From LC029 sp036676475 (lineage in GTDB: Bacteria; Bacillota; Bacilli; Aneurinibacillales; RAOX-1): a stretch of DNA of 64,000 nt. The DNA is taken from assembly GCA_036676475.1 (NCBI GenBank), contig JAKFCU010000004.1:28598-92597 (forward strand), written 5' to 3'. The position numbers and the translations under genes are program-made. The notes beneath the pieces are model-generated. The model worked only from the letters and a program-made list of their open reading frames with translations. It was not told the DNA's origin and did no database searches. This document shows positions 8,740 through 15,395 of this stretch, piece after piece. How positions within the stretch are numbered: position 1 is the stretch's first letter; each line of letters begins with the position of its first letter.

Positions 8740-8768
8740 ATTTTCTCATGTTTATAGAATATTGTCAA
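8740..8768 (-). promoter_or_regulatory. gap: Predicted sigma-A promoter of gap
   Basis: On the minus strand, -35 TTGACA (8763-8768), a 17-bp spacer and -10 GAAAAT (8740-8745). It lies between the glutaredoxin-gene terminator and the operator-like dyads. The -35 is perfect and the -10 is modest. Confidence 0.6.
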
Positions 8769-8785
8769 TGTTAGACAAAGAAAAA

Positions 8786-8822
8786 ACAAAAAAGCCGCTC
8801 CTTGTGCTTAGAGCGACTTTTC
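8786..8822 (-). terminator. Terminator of rpoN-glutaredoxin unit
   Basis: Minus-strand hairpin AAAGTCGCTC / GAGCGGCTTT with a run of six T after it. It separates the rpoN unit from gap. Confidence 0.88.
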
Positions 8823-8840
8823 ACAGAATCATTTTATCTG

Positions 8841-8871
8841 CATAACTGCCAAAGACTTGGCACCAGCCAAG
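8841..8871 (-). repeat. Short double-hairpin repeat shared with 19868-19891
   Basis: Directly after the glutaredoxin stop. Read on the minus strand it begins CTTGGCTGGTGCCAAG (a perfect 6-bp stem with a 4-base loop) and continues TCTTTGGCAGTTATG. The same sequence, with few changes, opens the palindrome cluster at 19868. Confidence 0.6.
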
Positions 8872-8878
8872 CAATCCG

Positions 8879-9148
8879 CTATTTCTCAATTTTATTTTCC
8901 ATTCTCTGCTGTAATTCACGCCGAAGCCATAGCTCCGCCATTTTAGAGATAAACACTTCTTCTCCATCGATATGAACAACAGGAATCAGCCATTTATACT
9001 TTTCATAAATATGGGGATCGGTTGTGATATCGAACAGATCCCATTGAATAGGAATATCTTTAGCGACTCGTTTTACGCGTTCCTTCACATCATCACATAG
9101 ACAGCAGCCTTCCCGCGTAAAGATCGTAATGTGAAATGGACCATACAT
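8879..9148 (-). CDS. Glutaredoxin-like thioredoxin-fold protein
   Basis: An 89-residue cytoplasmic protein with the pattern HITIFTREGCCLCDD near residues 6-20: a beta strand followed by a CxxC active site (CCLC). The second half has the cis-Pro region IPVVHIDGEEVF typical of thioredoxin folds. It matches the short glutaredoxin family (DUF836-like) often found next to glycolytic regulators in Bacillales. Its role is not known; disulfide exchange is inferred from the fold. It starts 2 bp after the rpoN stop, so the two genes share a transcript, and a terminator follows. Confidence 0.8.
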   Translation of the reverse strand: MYGPFHITIFTREGCCLCDDVKERVKRVAKDIPIQWDLFDITTDPHIYEKYKWLIPVVHIDGEEVFISKMAELWLRRELQQRMENKIEK

Positions 9149-9150
9149 GT

Positions 9151-10530
9151 TTAATACCTCTTTCTCTTTGCTGAAGGTAAGATCCCCAGTTCTTCTCTAT
9201 ACTTGGCAATCGTTCTTCGAGAAATGGAAATGCCCTCTTCATTAAGCAGTTCACAAAGCCGCTGATCCGAAAGCGGCTTCTTCCGATCTTCCTTCTCTAC
9301 CAATTCCTTTAGCTTGGCTTTCACACTCTCTGATGAGGTAGACACCCCATTTGATGTGGCCAACCCGGAAGAAAAGAAATATTTCAGCTCAAAAACACCT
9401 CTTGGTGTCTGTACGTATTTATTATTAGTAGCTCTACTGATCGTCGATTCATGGAGTTCCACAATGTCGGCAATTTCCTTTAATGTCATGGGCTTTAGAG
9501 AACCAATTCCTTTATCGAAAAAGTCCTTTTGCTCATGTACAATGGCTTCCGTTACCTTGTATATGGTCATTCGCCGCTGCTCGATGCTTTTAATCAACCA
9601 AAGGGCAGAATTCATTTTTTCATGAATATATTTTTTAGCTTGCCCCTCTTCCTTTAATAACCGCTCATAATAACTGCTGATGCTTAATCGTGGAGTCGTG
9701 CTGTCATTCACAAGGATGATATACTCGCCTTCTATCTTTTCTACGGTTACATCGGGAATGATATATTTAGGTTCGTCGCGATAATAATGGAGACCAGGAC
9801 GTGGATCAAGGGTTCGGATCATATCGGCCGCTTCTTGAATTTTCTGTGGAGTCACTTGAAGCTCAGCCGCTATTTTGCTGATTTTCCCGTCCGCCAACTC
9901 GGATAGATACTTATCGACAATGGTAAAGGCGAGGCTATTTTTCAATCCTGCATATTCTAGTTGGATCACCAAGCAATCTTTTAAATCCCTCGCCCCTACT
10001 CCTCGCGGTTCTAAGCTCTGGACAACAAACAAAGCCTGCTCGACTTCATCCAGATCGACCTTCAAGGTTTGGGCGATTTGCTCGAGAGCTAACTCAAGAT
10101 ACCCTTTTTCATCCAAGTTTCCAATCATATATTCCCCAACCAGGCGAACCGTTGGAGAGAGTCCTTTCATAAAAGAGATTTGCTCCCTTAAATGCTTTTG
10201 TAGCGAAAGATCATTTCGTACGACCCAATCCAAAGGATTGTATTCGCTTTCACTCGAACGAATAGAGGGAGCCGAGTAGTCACCTTGGGCACGGGCACGA
10301 ATATACTCCGCCCAATCCACGTCAGTCGGAGAAGATTCCGTTTTGTGTTCCACTTTCGGAGATAGTTCCATATCCAAAGGCTCAATCACCGGATTTTCAT
10401 TGAGTTGCTGATTAATGTATTCAATCAAATCCAATGATGAAAATTGGAGGATCGTAATAGCCTGCCTCAATTCCGGAGTCATCACGAGCTTCATACTCTG
10501 CTCTTGGTGCAAACCAAAACCCATTTGCAT
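9151..10530 (-). CDS. rpoN: RNA polymerase sigma-54 factor
   Basis: A 459-residue sigma-54 (SigL in B. subtilis). Region I is the Gln/Leu-rich N-terminus with HQEQSMKLVMTPELRQAI, followed by an acidic linker, the core-binding domain, the HTH (TLKEIADIVELHESTISR) and the C-terminal RpoN box RRTIAKYREELGI that reads the -24 element. Full length. It directs promoters needing enhancer-binding activators, often for amino acid and cold-response genes in Bacillus. The ATG at 10530 has AAAGGGG. No activator gene is in the window. Confidence 0.97.
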   Translation of the reverse strand: MQMGFGLHQEQSMKLVMTPELRQAITILQFSSLDLIEYINQQLNENPVIEPLDMELSPKVEHKTESSPTDVDWAEYIRARAQGDYSAPSIRSSESEYNPLDWVVRNDLSLQKHLREQISFMKGLSPTVRLVGEYMIGNLDEKGYLELALEQIAQTLKVDLDEVEQALFVVQSLEPRGVGARDLKDCLVIQLEYAGLKNSLAFTIVDKYLSELADGKISKIAAELQVTPQKIQEAADMIRTLDPRPGLHYYRDEPKYIIPDVTVEKIEGEYIILVNDSTTPRLSISSYYERLLKEEGQAKKYIHEKMNSALWLIKSIEQRRMTIYKVTEAIVHEQKDFFDKGIGSLKPMTLKEIADIVELHESTISRATNNKYVQTPRGVFELKYFFSSGLATSNGVSTSSESVKAKLKELVEKEDRKKPLSDQRLCELLNEEGISISRRTIAKYREELGILPSAKRKRY

Positions 10531-10637
10531 GTCTGTTCACCCCTTTGCTCATTTCTCCTCTTTAACCGCTTTTTTCATTTCTTTAATATATTCGTGATCA
10601 TAAACAAAAAACCTGCCAACTAAAAATGGTAATTTTT

Positions 10638-10686
10638 CACCTATTGGAAAGTATGATACGCATATGGCTGCGCCAGTAGCTTTCTT
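10638..10686 (-). repeat. Two-hairpin intergenic repeat, copy 3 (inverted)
   Basis: Minus-strand copy upstream of rpoN: AAGAAAGCTACTGGCGCAGC, then the core and a weaker second hairpin (ATACTT-TCCAAT-AGGTGA). A truncated second copy follows at 10687-10723. Confidence 0.88.
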
Positions 10687-10723
10687 ATACTTATCGGAAA
10701 GTAAGATACTCTTATGCTTTCTT
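10687..10723 (-). repeat. Two-hairpin intergenic repeat, truncated copy
   Basis: Partial, internally deleted copy in tandem with copy 3: it keeps AAGAAAGC at one end and the CTTTCCGATAAGTAT part of the second hairpin at the other. Confidence 0.7.
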
Positions 10724-10730
10724 ATTCCGT

Positions 10731-10773
10731 AAATAAAGCCTCTCTCACATCATACGTAAGAGGGCTTTCACAT
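10731..10773 (-). terminator. Terminator after the broken zinc-ribbon ORF
   Basis: Minus-strand hairpin with arms AAAGCCCTCT and AGAGAGGCTTT, followed by ATTT. The stem has one bulge. It lies 20-60 bp past the end of the zinc-ribbon reading frame. Confidence 0.65.
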
Positions 10774-10795
10774 TTCACTAAAATCTTTCCTTGAC

Positions 10796-11000
10796 TTAAA
10801 CAAGTTGATCTCCAGAAATGGTCATCCCACAGTTTGGACAGATAAATTGAGATAAGTAATTTCCATATTTTTTAATAGTGGATTTACTTTCCCTTAAAGC
10901 TTACCTTATACCGGCTCGCCGTTGACGTATCCCATGCTCCTGAAGTGGATGTAATATAGCATTTAGGCCATGTAAAACGAAGAATTGCATCCCGTAACAT
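10796..11000 (-). pseudogene. Small zinc-ribbon protein, apparently frameshifted
   Basis: An ATG at 11000 with a textbook GGAGG seven bases upstream opens a 38-codon frame (MLRDAILRFTWPKCYITSTS...) that stops at 10884. The +1 frame continues from about 10890 with KSTIKKYGNYLSQF then ICPNCGMTISGDQLV and stops at 10796. Joined, they make a ~70-residue protein with two related knuckles, WPKCYITSTSG and CPNCGMTISGD; the first has Trp where Cys is expected. A terminator follows. I read it as a decaying small gene, though an intact 38-residue product or a programmed frameshift cannot be excluded. I do not recognise the family. Confidence 0.5.
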
Positions 11001-11103
11001 GCCATTTCCTCCCCCTCAACCCCGTATATATAGCGTATAAGATTCAAAGGAAAAAGTACAGGTACAATGTCACATTTCCATGAAATTTGCAGAAAGTTAA
11101 CGT

Positions 11104-11132
11104 TTGAAAACGCTTACTATTTAGACTATAAT
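11104..11132 (+). promoter_or_regulatory. Strong promoter overlapped by a perfect cre (CcpA) site
   Basis: -35 TTGAAA (11104-11109), 17-bp spacer, -10 TATAAT (11127-11132). The cre consensus WTGNAANCGNWNNCW is matched at every defined position by 11104-11118, covering the -35 and part of the spacer, the classical layout for CcpA repression. Confidence 0.75.
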
Positions 11133-11138
11133 AAAGTT

Positions 11139-11216
11139 AACCCTGATACCATTGTTCAGGTTTCTCTCCACTCCTATCTTATCTTTTCCACCGAATGGAA
11201 TCGGTGGTATTTTTTT
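11139..11216 (+). ncRNA. Candidate small RNA under catabolite control
   Basis: Predicted start near 11139, seven bases after TATAAT. The transcript would hold a small 5' hairpin (CCTGA 11142-11146 with TCAGG 11156-11160), then an unpaired pyrimidine-rich stretch (11161-11187) containing CTCTCCACTCC, which can pair with Shine-Dalgarno sequences. It ends in a clean terminator (CCACCGA-ATGGAA-TCGGTGG then T run, 11188-11216). No good ORF lies inside. This is the usual plan of a trans-acting bacterial sRNA of about 77 nt. It is not a clpP leader: clpP has its own promoter downstream. Confidence 0.55.
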
Positions 11217-11283
11217 GTCCGAAGGTATAAAGCAAAAAAATGTAGCAAACCTAGTATGGTAGGTAGTAAAGGAAACAAATGTA

Positions 11284-11300
11284 TTTGACCATTATTGACC
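11284..11300 (-). promoter_or_regulatory. CtsR operator of clpP
   Basis: On the minus strand: GGTCAAT-AAT-GGTCAAA, the tandem heptad recognised by the class III heat-shock repressor CtsR. It overlaps the -35 of the clpP promoter (TTGACC 11295-11300, 17-bp spacer, TACTAT 11318-11323). Confidence 0.85.
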
Positions 11301-11323
11301 TTTAAAGCGGATTCATGTACTAT
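11295..11323 (+). promoter_or_regulatory. clpP: Predicted clpP promoter
   Basis: -35 TTGACC, 17 bp, -10 TACTAT, about 40 bp before the clpP start, overlapped by the CtsR operator. Confidence 0.75.
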
Positions 11324-11363
11324 GAAGAGGTAAAGAATGTTTGAAATTGAGAGGAGGATTCCC

Positions 11364-11954
11364 ATGTTAGTACCTACCGTCATCGAACAAACCAATCGCG
11401 GGGAAAGAGCATATGATATCTACTCCCGTCTGCTGAAGGATCGGATTATTTTCTTAGGTACACCCATCAACGATCAAGTAGCTAATAGCGTAGTTGCTCA
11501 GTTGCTCTTTTTGGCTGCAGAAGATCCTGAAAAGGATATTAGCATTTACATAAACAGCCCAGGGGGCTCCATTACCTCCGGTATGGCCATCTATGATACG
11601 ATGCAGTATATTAAGCCAGACGTATCCACCATCTGCATTGGAATGGCTGCCAGTATGGGAGCATTCTTACTCTGTGCAGGTGCTAAAGGCAAACGATTCG
11701 CCTTGCCAAACAGTGAAGTCATGATTCACCAACCGCTTGGCGGAGCCCAAGGTCAAGCAAGCGATATCGAAATTAGCGCGAAGCGCATTCTTCGTATGCG
11801 TGATCACCTGAACTCGATTATGGCCGAACGTTCCGGTCAACCTAAAGAACGATTGGAAAAGGATACGGACCGCGATAACTTCATGAGCGCCGTGGAAGCC
11901 AAAGAATATGGCTTGATTGATGACGTGATTCAAAGCATTGATCAAAAGAAATAA
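11364..11954 (+). CDS. clpP: ATP-dependent Clp protease proteolytic subunit
   Basis: A 196-residue serine peptidase that forms the 14-subunit barrel used with ClpX, ClpC and ClpE. Catalytic residues are Ser97 (GMAASMGA), His122 (MIHQP) and Asp171 (DTDRD). The frame is open from 11337, but the ATG at 11364 has GAGGAGG upstream and gives the family start MLVPTVIEQTNRGERAYDIY; the extra nine codons are rejected. It is one of few plus-strand genes. CtsR control is indicated by the operator at 11284-11300. A repeat copy begins at its stop codon, followed by a terminator. Confidence 0.98.
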   Translation: MLVPTVIEQTNRGERAYDIYSRLLKDRIIFLGTPINDQVANSVVAQLLFLAAEDPEKDISIYINSPGGSITSGMAIYDTMQYIKPDVSTICIGMAASMGAFLLCAGAKGKRFALPNSEVMIHQPLGGAQGQASDIEISAKRILRMRDHLNSIMAERSGQPKERLEKDTDRDNFMSAVEAKEYGLIDDVIQSIDQKK

Positions 11955-12001
11955 TAAAGCTACTAGCTAGTCTAATGCGTATGATACTTTTCGATAAGTA
12001 A
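11953..12001 (+). repeat. Two-hairpin intergenic repeat, copy 4
   Basis: Begins on the clpP stop codon and runs up to the terminator. First hairpin AAAGCTACTAGCTAGTC is altered; core ATGCGTATGATACTT and second hairpin are kept. Confidence 0.8.
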
Positions 12002-12005
12002 TAAT

Positions 12006-12050
12006 AAAAGAAAGCCCTTTCTTAGCGCAAACTAGGAAAGGGTTTTTTTG
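12006..12050. terminator. Convergent terminator of clpP and crh
   Basis: Arms CCCTTTC and GAAAGGG, followed by seven T on the plus strand and by TTTCTTTTATT on the minus strand, so it can serve both converging genes. Confidence 0.85.
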
Positions 12051-12064
12051 TCACAATCGACCTT

Positions 12065-12325
12065 TTATAATTCTTCTTTTTCCACAAGCGATTTCAGGCT
12101 AGCAACCGCTTGTTCAGCGTCAGAACCTTCAGCCGAAATCGTGATATCGGTTCCAATGCTTACCGCTAAACTCATGATTCCCATAATACTTTTAGCATTT
12201 ACTTTTTTATTATCTTTTTCTACAAAGATTTCTGCAGAATAACGATTCGCTTCCTGCACAAAAAATGCAGCTGGGCGAGCTTGCAGCCCTGTTCTTAAGT
12301 TTACAGTCGTTTGTTGACGTACCAA
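12065..12325 (-). CDS. crh: Catabolite repression HPr-like protein Crh
   Basis: An 86-residue HPr homologue. Position 15 is Gln (RTGLQARPAAFF) where HPr has the phosphorylatable His, while the Ser46 region NAKSIMGIMSLA is intact; that combination defines Crh. It is therefore not a sugar-transport phosphocarrier but, once phosphorylated on Ser46 by HPr kinase (hprK at 35660), a CcpA co-repressor, and in Bacillus also a partner of methylglyoxal synthase and GlmR-linked metabolism. I chose the TTG at 12325, which has GGAGG eight bases upstream and puts Gln at residue 15; a TTG at 12340 lies before that ribosome site. Confidence 0.95.
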   Translation of the reverse strand: MVRQQTTVNLRTGLQARPAAFFVQEANRYSAEIFVEKDNKKVNAKSIMGIMSLAVSIGTDITISAEGSDAEQAVASLKSLVEKEEL

Positions 12326-12398
12326 CGCCCTAACCTCCAATTCTCACTCATTACTCTATATACGCTCTATTATATCATAAAGCTTCGATTTCTTTTCC

Positions 12399-13319
12399 TT
12401 ACAGTTTTTCTGCAATTTCATGAAGTTTTCGCATACGGTGGTTAATGCCGGATTTGCTTACCTTGCCGCTAGGCAAAATTTCACCTAACTCGGAAAGATT
12501 AAGATCGGTATATTTCAATCGAGCCTCAGCCACTTCCCGCAGCTTTTCAGGAAGCTGTTCTAATCCCACTTCCCGTTCAATACGTTTGATCGCTTCAATC
12601 TGCTTCATGGCTGCACTTACTGATTTATTTACATTGGCTGTTTCGCAATTGACCAGCCGATTAACAGAATTTCGCATATCCTTCACAATACGCACATCTT
12701 CAAAATAAAGCAAGGCTTGGTGAGCGCCGATCAAGCTAAGAAACTCCGTAATCTTCTCACCTTCCTTTATATACATAACATACCCTTTTTTTCGCTCAAT
12801 ACATCGGGAATTTAATACAAACTTGTTCGTCAGAGAATTTAAGTCTTTACAGTGCTCTTGATGCAGAGTAAAGATTTCAAGGTGATAGCTATTGGATTCC
12901 GGATGATTGACCGATCCGCCCGCTAGAAATGCCCCTCTCAGGTAAGCTTTTTTACAACAGTTTTTTTTCACCGTTTCCTTGGGAATCCCTTGGGTTATCG
13001 TCCCCTCCCGATAGATCCGAAGCGCCTCCAGGATCTCCGTCACTTGGGCCGGAATCCGAACAATATAGACATTATTTTTCTTTAATCTCATCTTCTTTCT
13101 GACTAGAAGTTCAGCATGTGCCTTAAAATGCTCTTTGAGCAGCGTATAAATTTTTCTCGCGATGGCGGCATTTTCCGTAGAGATATCCAGTACAAAGCGC
13201 CCGTTTCCAAATTGGATGGTCCCATTCATCCGGATCAGAGCCGATAACTCCGCCTTCGCACAGCAAGGAGATCCTTCTATCTGGGTAAGCTCTTTTTTCG
13301 TAAGGGCTGCAAATGACAA
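12399..13319 (-). CDS. whiA: WhiA, DNA-binding division/sporulation regulator
   Basis: A 306-residue protein with an N-terminal LAGLIDADG-like fold (ELSALIRMNGT, YLRGAFLAGGSVNHPE) and a C-terminal helix-turn-helix (LNLSELGEILPSGKVSKSG). It lacks nuclease activity in known members; in Bacillus it affects FtsZ assembly and growth, in Streptomyces sporulation septation. TTG at 13319 is preceded by GAGGTGG and gives MSFAALTKKEL as in B. subtilis; an upstream GTG at 13328 is possible. It follows glmR closely in the rapZ-glmR-whiA-crh operon. Confidence 0.95.
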   Translation of the reverse strand: MSFAALTKKELTQIEGSPCCAKAELSALIRMNGTIQFGNGRFVLDISTENAAIARKIYTLLKEHFKAHAELLVRKKMRLKKNNVYIVRIPAQVTEILEALRIYREGTITQGIPKETVKKNCCKKAYLRGAFLAGGSVNHPESNSYHLEIFTLHQEHCKDLNSLTNKFVLNSRCIERKKGYVMYIKEGEKITEFLSLIGAHQALLYFEDVRIVKDMRNSVNRLVNCETANVNKSVSAAMKQIEAIKRIEREVGLEQLPEKLREVAEARLKYTDLNLSELGEILPSGKVSKSGINHRMRKLHEIAEKL

Positions 13320-13329
13320 ACCTTCCACC

Positions 13330-14307
13330 TCACTTTTGCTCTATGAGCTCCATGATGGCATCCCCTACCTTTAAGGCATTATGGCGCAGGTAGGTTTCAT
13401 AGATAACAAAATGATCTTCAATGATCTGAAAGCCGAATTTCCTCAACCGGTCATAGTCATACTTGACCGGTTCCGCTCCCTTTTCCCGGTATCTTTCCAA
13501 CACCGCTTCCGGAATTTCGGCATTATTGACGATAATCGTTTGAAACAAATCAGCTCCCACATGCTTATACAAGGCATTCACATGATCCGCAGCCGTGTAG
13601 AAATCGGTTTCTCCCGGCTGGGTCATCACATTGCAGATATAGGCCTTTTTAGCATGAGACCGTTTGATGGCTTTGGAAATGCCCGGTACGAGCAGATTGG
13701 GTAAAATGCTCGTATACAAGCTTCCTGGTCCCAATAAGATCAAGTCAGCTGCATAAATCGCTTCCACCGCTTCGCCTAGTGGCTGAACATCCTTCGGTTC
13801 AAGGAAAACACGGTTGATTTTCTTCCCGATCTTGGGGATTTGCGATTCCCCTATAACAATGGTTCCATCTTCCATTTCTGCCTTTAGGACAATCGCTTGA
13901 TTAGCAGCAGGCAGCACTTTTCCCCTGACCGCAAGGACCCTGCTAATTTCCCGAACGGCCGTTACAAAATCACCTGTAATTTCTTTCATAGCGGCGATAA
14001 AGAGGTTGCCTAAACTATGTCCGGCCAACCCTGCTCCTTGGTTAAAACGGTATTGGAACAGGCTTGCCAATAGCGGTTCCGTGTCCGCCAAGGCGACGAT
14101 CACGTTGCGGATATCCCCTGGCGGAGGCATTGACATTTCTTCCCGAAGTCGGCCGGAACTTCCTCCGTCATCAGCCACAGTCACAATCGCGGTAATGTCC
14201 AAAGGCTTCTCCTTCAAGCCTCTCAACAGTACAGATAAGCCTGTACCTCCACCAATGATCACCACCTTCTTCTGTTCCCATCCCTCATCCGATATGATTC
14301 CTTCCAT
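13330..14307 (-). CDS. glmR: Gluconeogenesis factor GlmR (YvcK, CofD-like fold)
   Basis: A 325-residue cytoplasmic protein of the CofD/YvcK family. The N-terminal loop VVIIGGGTGLSVLLRGLK and the downstream VTVADDGGSSGRLR form the nucleotide-sugar site; B. subtilis GlmR binds UDP-GlcNAc and stimulates GlmS, and is needed on gluconeogenic carbon sources. Here it has an N-terminal extension of about ten residues before the first strand. Position between rapZ and whiA is conserved. The start ATG at 14307 has GAGGTGA, overlapping the rapZ end region. Confidence 0.96.
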   Translation of the reverse strand: MEGIISDEGWEQKKVVIIGGGTGLSVLLRGLKEKPLDITAIVTVADDGGSSGRLREEMSMPPPGDIRNVIVALADTEPLLASLFQYRFNQGAGLAGHSLGNLFIAAMKEITGDFVTAVREISRVLAVRGKVLPAANQAIVLKAEMEDGTIVIGESQIPKIGKKINRVFLEPKDVQPLGEAVEAIYAADLILLGPGSLYTSILPNLLVPGISKAIKRSHAKKAYICNVMTQPGETDFYTAADHVNALYKHVGADLFQTIIVNNAEIPEAVLERYREKGAEPVKYDYDRLRKFGFQIIEDHFVIYETYLRHNALKVGDAIMELIEQK

Positions 14308-14316
14308 GAACTCACC

Positions 14317-15189
14317 TCACTTCCGGTCGCGCTCGATATCCCGATGACTTACTCTCGTTAAATAATCATCTTTGAATCTTTTCCCTAAATATTCGGCAAT
14401 AGCCACCGAACGATGTTTCCCACCCGTACAGCCAATTCCGATGACCAGTTGACTCTTTCCTTCCCGCTGATAGTGTGGAAGAGTATACCCCACAAAATCG
14501 GATAGCTTGTCTACAAATTGCACCGATTCATCCCATTGAAACACATAACCCGATACGTCCTGATCCAACCCTGTTTTAGGCCGCAAATCATCGATATAGT
14601 GGGGGTTGGGTAAAAAGCGGACATCAAAAACTAAATCTGCGTCAATGGGAATGCCATATTTGAACCCAAAAGAAGTAATATTGACCGTCATTTGAGATTG
14701 CATGGTAGAGAAATAGTTAGAGATTCTCTCCTTCAGTTGAACTGGCTTTAACTGACTAGAATCTAAAATTAAATTGGCACGGCCTTTAATTTCCTCTAGC
14801 ATTCTCCGTTCGGCCAAAATTCCGTCTAGAGGAAGTCCCTCCGATGCCAAGGGATGACGTCTCCTTGTTTCCTTATAGCGTTGTACCAGAATCTGATCCG
14901 AAGCATCCAGGAACAAGATTTGATACCGGATATGATCCATTTCTTCCAAGCGAGAGAGCGCATCAGAAAGAGTATCAAAAAACTCTCTACCTCTCAGGTC
15001 AATCACCAATGCCACCTTTTTGATCCGCCCGCCCGATTGCTCGATTAATTCAGCAAACTTGGGGATAAGCAGCGGAGGCAAGTTATCTACGCAAAAGAAT
15101 CCTAGATCCTCTAAACTTTGTACAGCGACGGTTTTCCCTGCACCCGACATACCTGTAATGATGAGTAGATTGATCTGATTGTCTGTCAT
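14317..15189 (-). CDS. rapZ: RNase adapter / nucleotide-binding protein RapZ (YvcJ)
   Basis: A 290-residue P-loop protein: Walker A GMSGAGKT near residue 13, then LEDLGFFCVDNLPP, and the C-terminal RapZ domain with IGIGCTGGKHRSVAIAE. In Bacillus YvcJ hydrolyses nucleotides and affects competence and phosphorylated YvcK-linked functions; in enterobacteria the homologue controls GlmS through sRNAs. I took the ATG at 15189 (AGAGGTG upstream) over the longer frame from 15243. It is followed by glmR after 9 bp. The yvcI NUDIX gene that B. subtilis has between trxB and this gene is absent. Confidence 0.95.
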   Translation of the reverse strand: MTDNQINLLIITGMSGAGKTVAVQSLEDLGFFCVDNLPPLLIPKFAELIEQSGGRIKKVALVIDLRGREFFDTLSDALSRLEEMDHIRYQILFLDASDQILVQRYKETRRRHPLASEGLPLDGILAERRMLEEIKGRANLILDSSQLKPVQLKERISNYFSTMQSQMTVNITSFGFKYGIPIDADLVFDVRFLPNPHYIDDLRPKTGLDQDVSGYVFQWDESVQFVDKLSDFVGYTLPHYQREGKSQLVIGIGCTGGKHRSVAIAEYLGKRFKDDYLTRVSHRDIERDRK

Positions 15190-15241
15190 ATCCACACCTC
15201 TTATCCCTATAGTACCATTTGTATATTTTACCATTTCACAC

Positions 15242-15275
15242 AAAAAAAAGCAGCGTGATTCCTATGAATCACGCC
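15242..15275 (-). terminator. trxB terminator
   Basis: Minus-strand hairpin GCGTGATT-CATAGG-AATCACGC followed by TGCTTTTTTTT. It isolates trxB from rapZ. Confidence 0.92.
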
Positions 15276-15395
15276 TCAAATATATTTTATAAGGGGTCAA
15301 TTTGATAATCTCATTATATCCCTCATATATTTCAGCCATGTTACAGGAAGATTAAGCTTTCGTTAAGGTTCACTTCTTATACTTTCGGTCAAGTA

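Noticed and set aside
8855..8872. Sigma-54 promoter (TTGGCAC...GC) after the glutaredoxin gene
   Set aside because: The -24-like sequence is one arm of a perfect hairpin, the -12 part reads AAGC rather than TTGC, and it points away from any gene start.
11067..11288. 73-codon plus-strand ORF upstream of clpP
   Set aside because: It runs through the cre promoter, the sRNA terminator and the CtsR operator, has a poor ribosome site and no coding character.
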